Shown: in pieces, positions 4,967 through 5,406 of the stretch
How the letters are laid out: each line of letters starts with the position of its first letter
How positions within the stretch are numbered: position 1 is the stretch's first letter
Source of the DNA: Lachnospiraceae bacterium
GTDB lineage: Bacteria; Bacillota; Clostridia; Lachnospirales; Lachnospiraceae
Assembly: GCA_009774585.1 (NCBI GenBank)
Contig: VSOA01000260.1
Coordinates: 1 to 5,406, forward strand
Direction: 5' to 3'
DNA length: 5,406 nucleotides
Notes under the pieces: model-generated
The model's database searches: none
The model's input: only the letters and a program-made list of their open reading frames with translations
Told to the model about the DNA's origin: nothing
Translations under genes and position numbers: made by a program

Positions 4967-5406
4967 ATGAAAAACGCCGCAATTATTTACAGAAAACAGA
5001 TAAAGGATACGGGGAAAAACATAGCGCTTCTGATACAGTTTGTCATGTTTCCTCTGATGGCGGTTATTATGGAGAATACCGTAAAGATAGACGATTTACC
5101 GGAGCATTTCTTCGTGGGAATGTTTGCAGTGATGCATATCGGCATGGCGCCGCTCAACGTCACAACGGCAATCATTGCGGAGGAAAAAGAGAAAAATACG
5201 TTACGGGTGCTGTTGTTTGGCGGTGTCAGACCGCTCGAGTATCTGCTTGGCATCGGCGGATTTGTCTTTAGCGCATGCATGCTTGGCGCTGTAGTATTTG
5301 CACTGCTAGGCGGATATCATGGAATGGAGGTTGGGTTGTTCCTGTTGATTATGGCAGCGGGTATCATCGTGTCCATGTTCCTCGGGGCGATGATCGGTAT
5401 CAGAAG
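4967..5406 (+). CDS. ABC-2 type transporter permease, N-terminal part
   Basis: A reading frame open from ATG 4967 to the window edge gives 146 residues plus two bases; the rest lies outside. AGGAGG at 4952-4957 ends 9 bases before the start. The protein begins with a basic cytoplasmic tail (MKNAAIIYRKQIKDTGKN). A first transmembrane helix follows (about 19-39), then a short outside loop, a second helix (about 48-70), and the cytoplasmic EEKEKNTLRVLLFGGVRPLEYLLG (72-95). That last stretch matches the ABC-2 permease coupling motif, usually E-R/K-E-K-G-T-L followed by a P-x-x-E-Y/F element. Helices three (about 96-115) and four (about 120-144) follow. It is 77 bases after the ATPase gene in the same direction and is the evident membrane partner. 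ABC-2 permeases of this layout usually have six helices and about 230-260 residues, so roughly 40% is probably missing. Confidence 0.9.
   Translation, partial: MKNAAIIYRKQIKDTGKNIALLIQFVMFPLMAVIMENTVKIDDLPEHFFVGMFAVMHIGMAPLNVTTAIIAEEKEKNTLRVLLFGGVRPLEYLLGIGGFVFSACMLGAVVFALLGGYHGMEVGLFLLIMAAGIIVSMFLGAMIGIR

Noticed and set aside
4941..4970. A 9-codon frame MEKAGGKTE whose stop overlaps the permease start as ATGA
   Set aside because: No ribosome site before it, and its sequence is mostly the permease's own Shine-Dalgarno region. Such a short frame arises easily by chance.

Overview
The window looks like chromosomal DNA of a gut-type Clostridia, most likely Lachnospiraceae. The GC content is moderate, the Shine-Dalgarno sites are strong GGAGG types, the vitamin B6 genes are of the pdxS-pdxT type, and a LytTR/DUF3021/ABC cassette of the kind common in Firmicutes is present. 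The family assignment is inferred from protein style and gene content, not from a search. All genes lie on the + strand.

Bases 1-1207 hold the end of pdxS and the whole of pdxT, the two subunits of the ribose-5-phosphate-dependent pyridoxal 5'-phosphate synthase. The genes are separated by about 177 bases filled almost end to end with perfect hairpins, which is unusual inside this operon. PdxT has its Cys-His-Glu triad but carries an insertion of about 30 residues before the last catalytic strand.

Bases 1208-2879 form a single-gene unit: a possible promoter, a leader of roughly 140 bases, a gene for a PlsC-like acyltransferase and a clear intrinsic terminator. The leader contains a perfect 24-bp palindrome and two mutually exclusive helices, one of which would cover the Shine-Dalgarno site. 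The protein joins an HX4D acyltransferase domain to a four-cysteine zinc ribbon and a beta-rich C-terminal domain.

Bases 2880-5406 start a second unit: a possible extended -10 promoter, a stand-alone LytTR DNA-binding regulator, a four-helix DUF3021-like membrane protein, an ABC ATPase that overlaps it by ATGA, and the first 146 codons of an ABC-2 type permease cut by the window edge. By analogy with LytTR regulatory systems such as BrsRM and HdrRM of Streptococcus mutans, the membrane protein probably holds the regulator in check, and the ATPase and permease form an exporter under that control.

No tRNA, rRNA, CRISPR array, insertion sequence or phage gene was seen. No gene-free stretch exceeds 300 bases. 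The gaps at 1208-1455 and 2818-3045 hold the regulatory elements listed.
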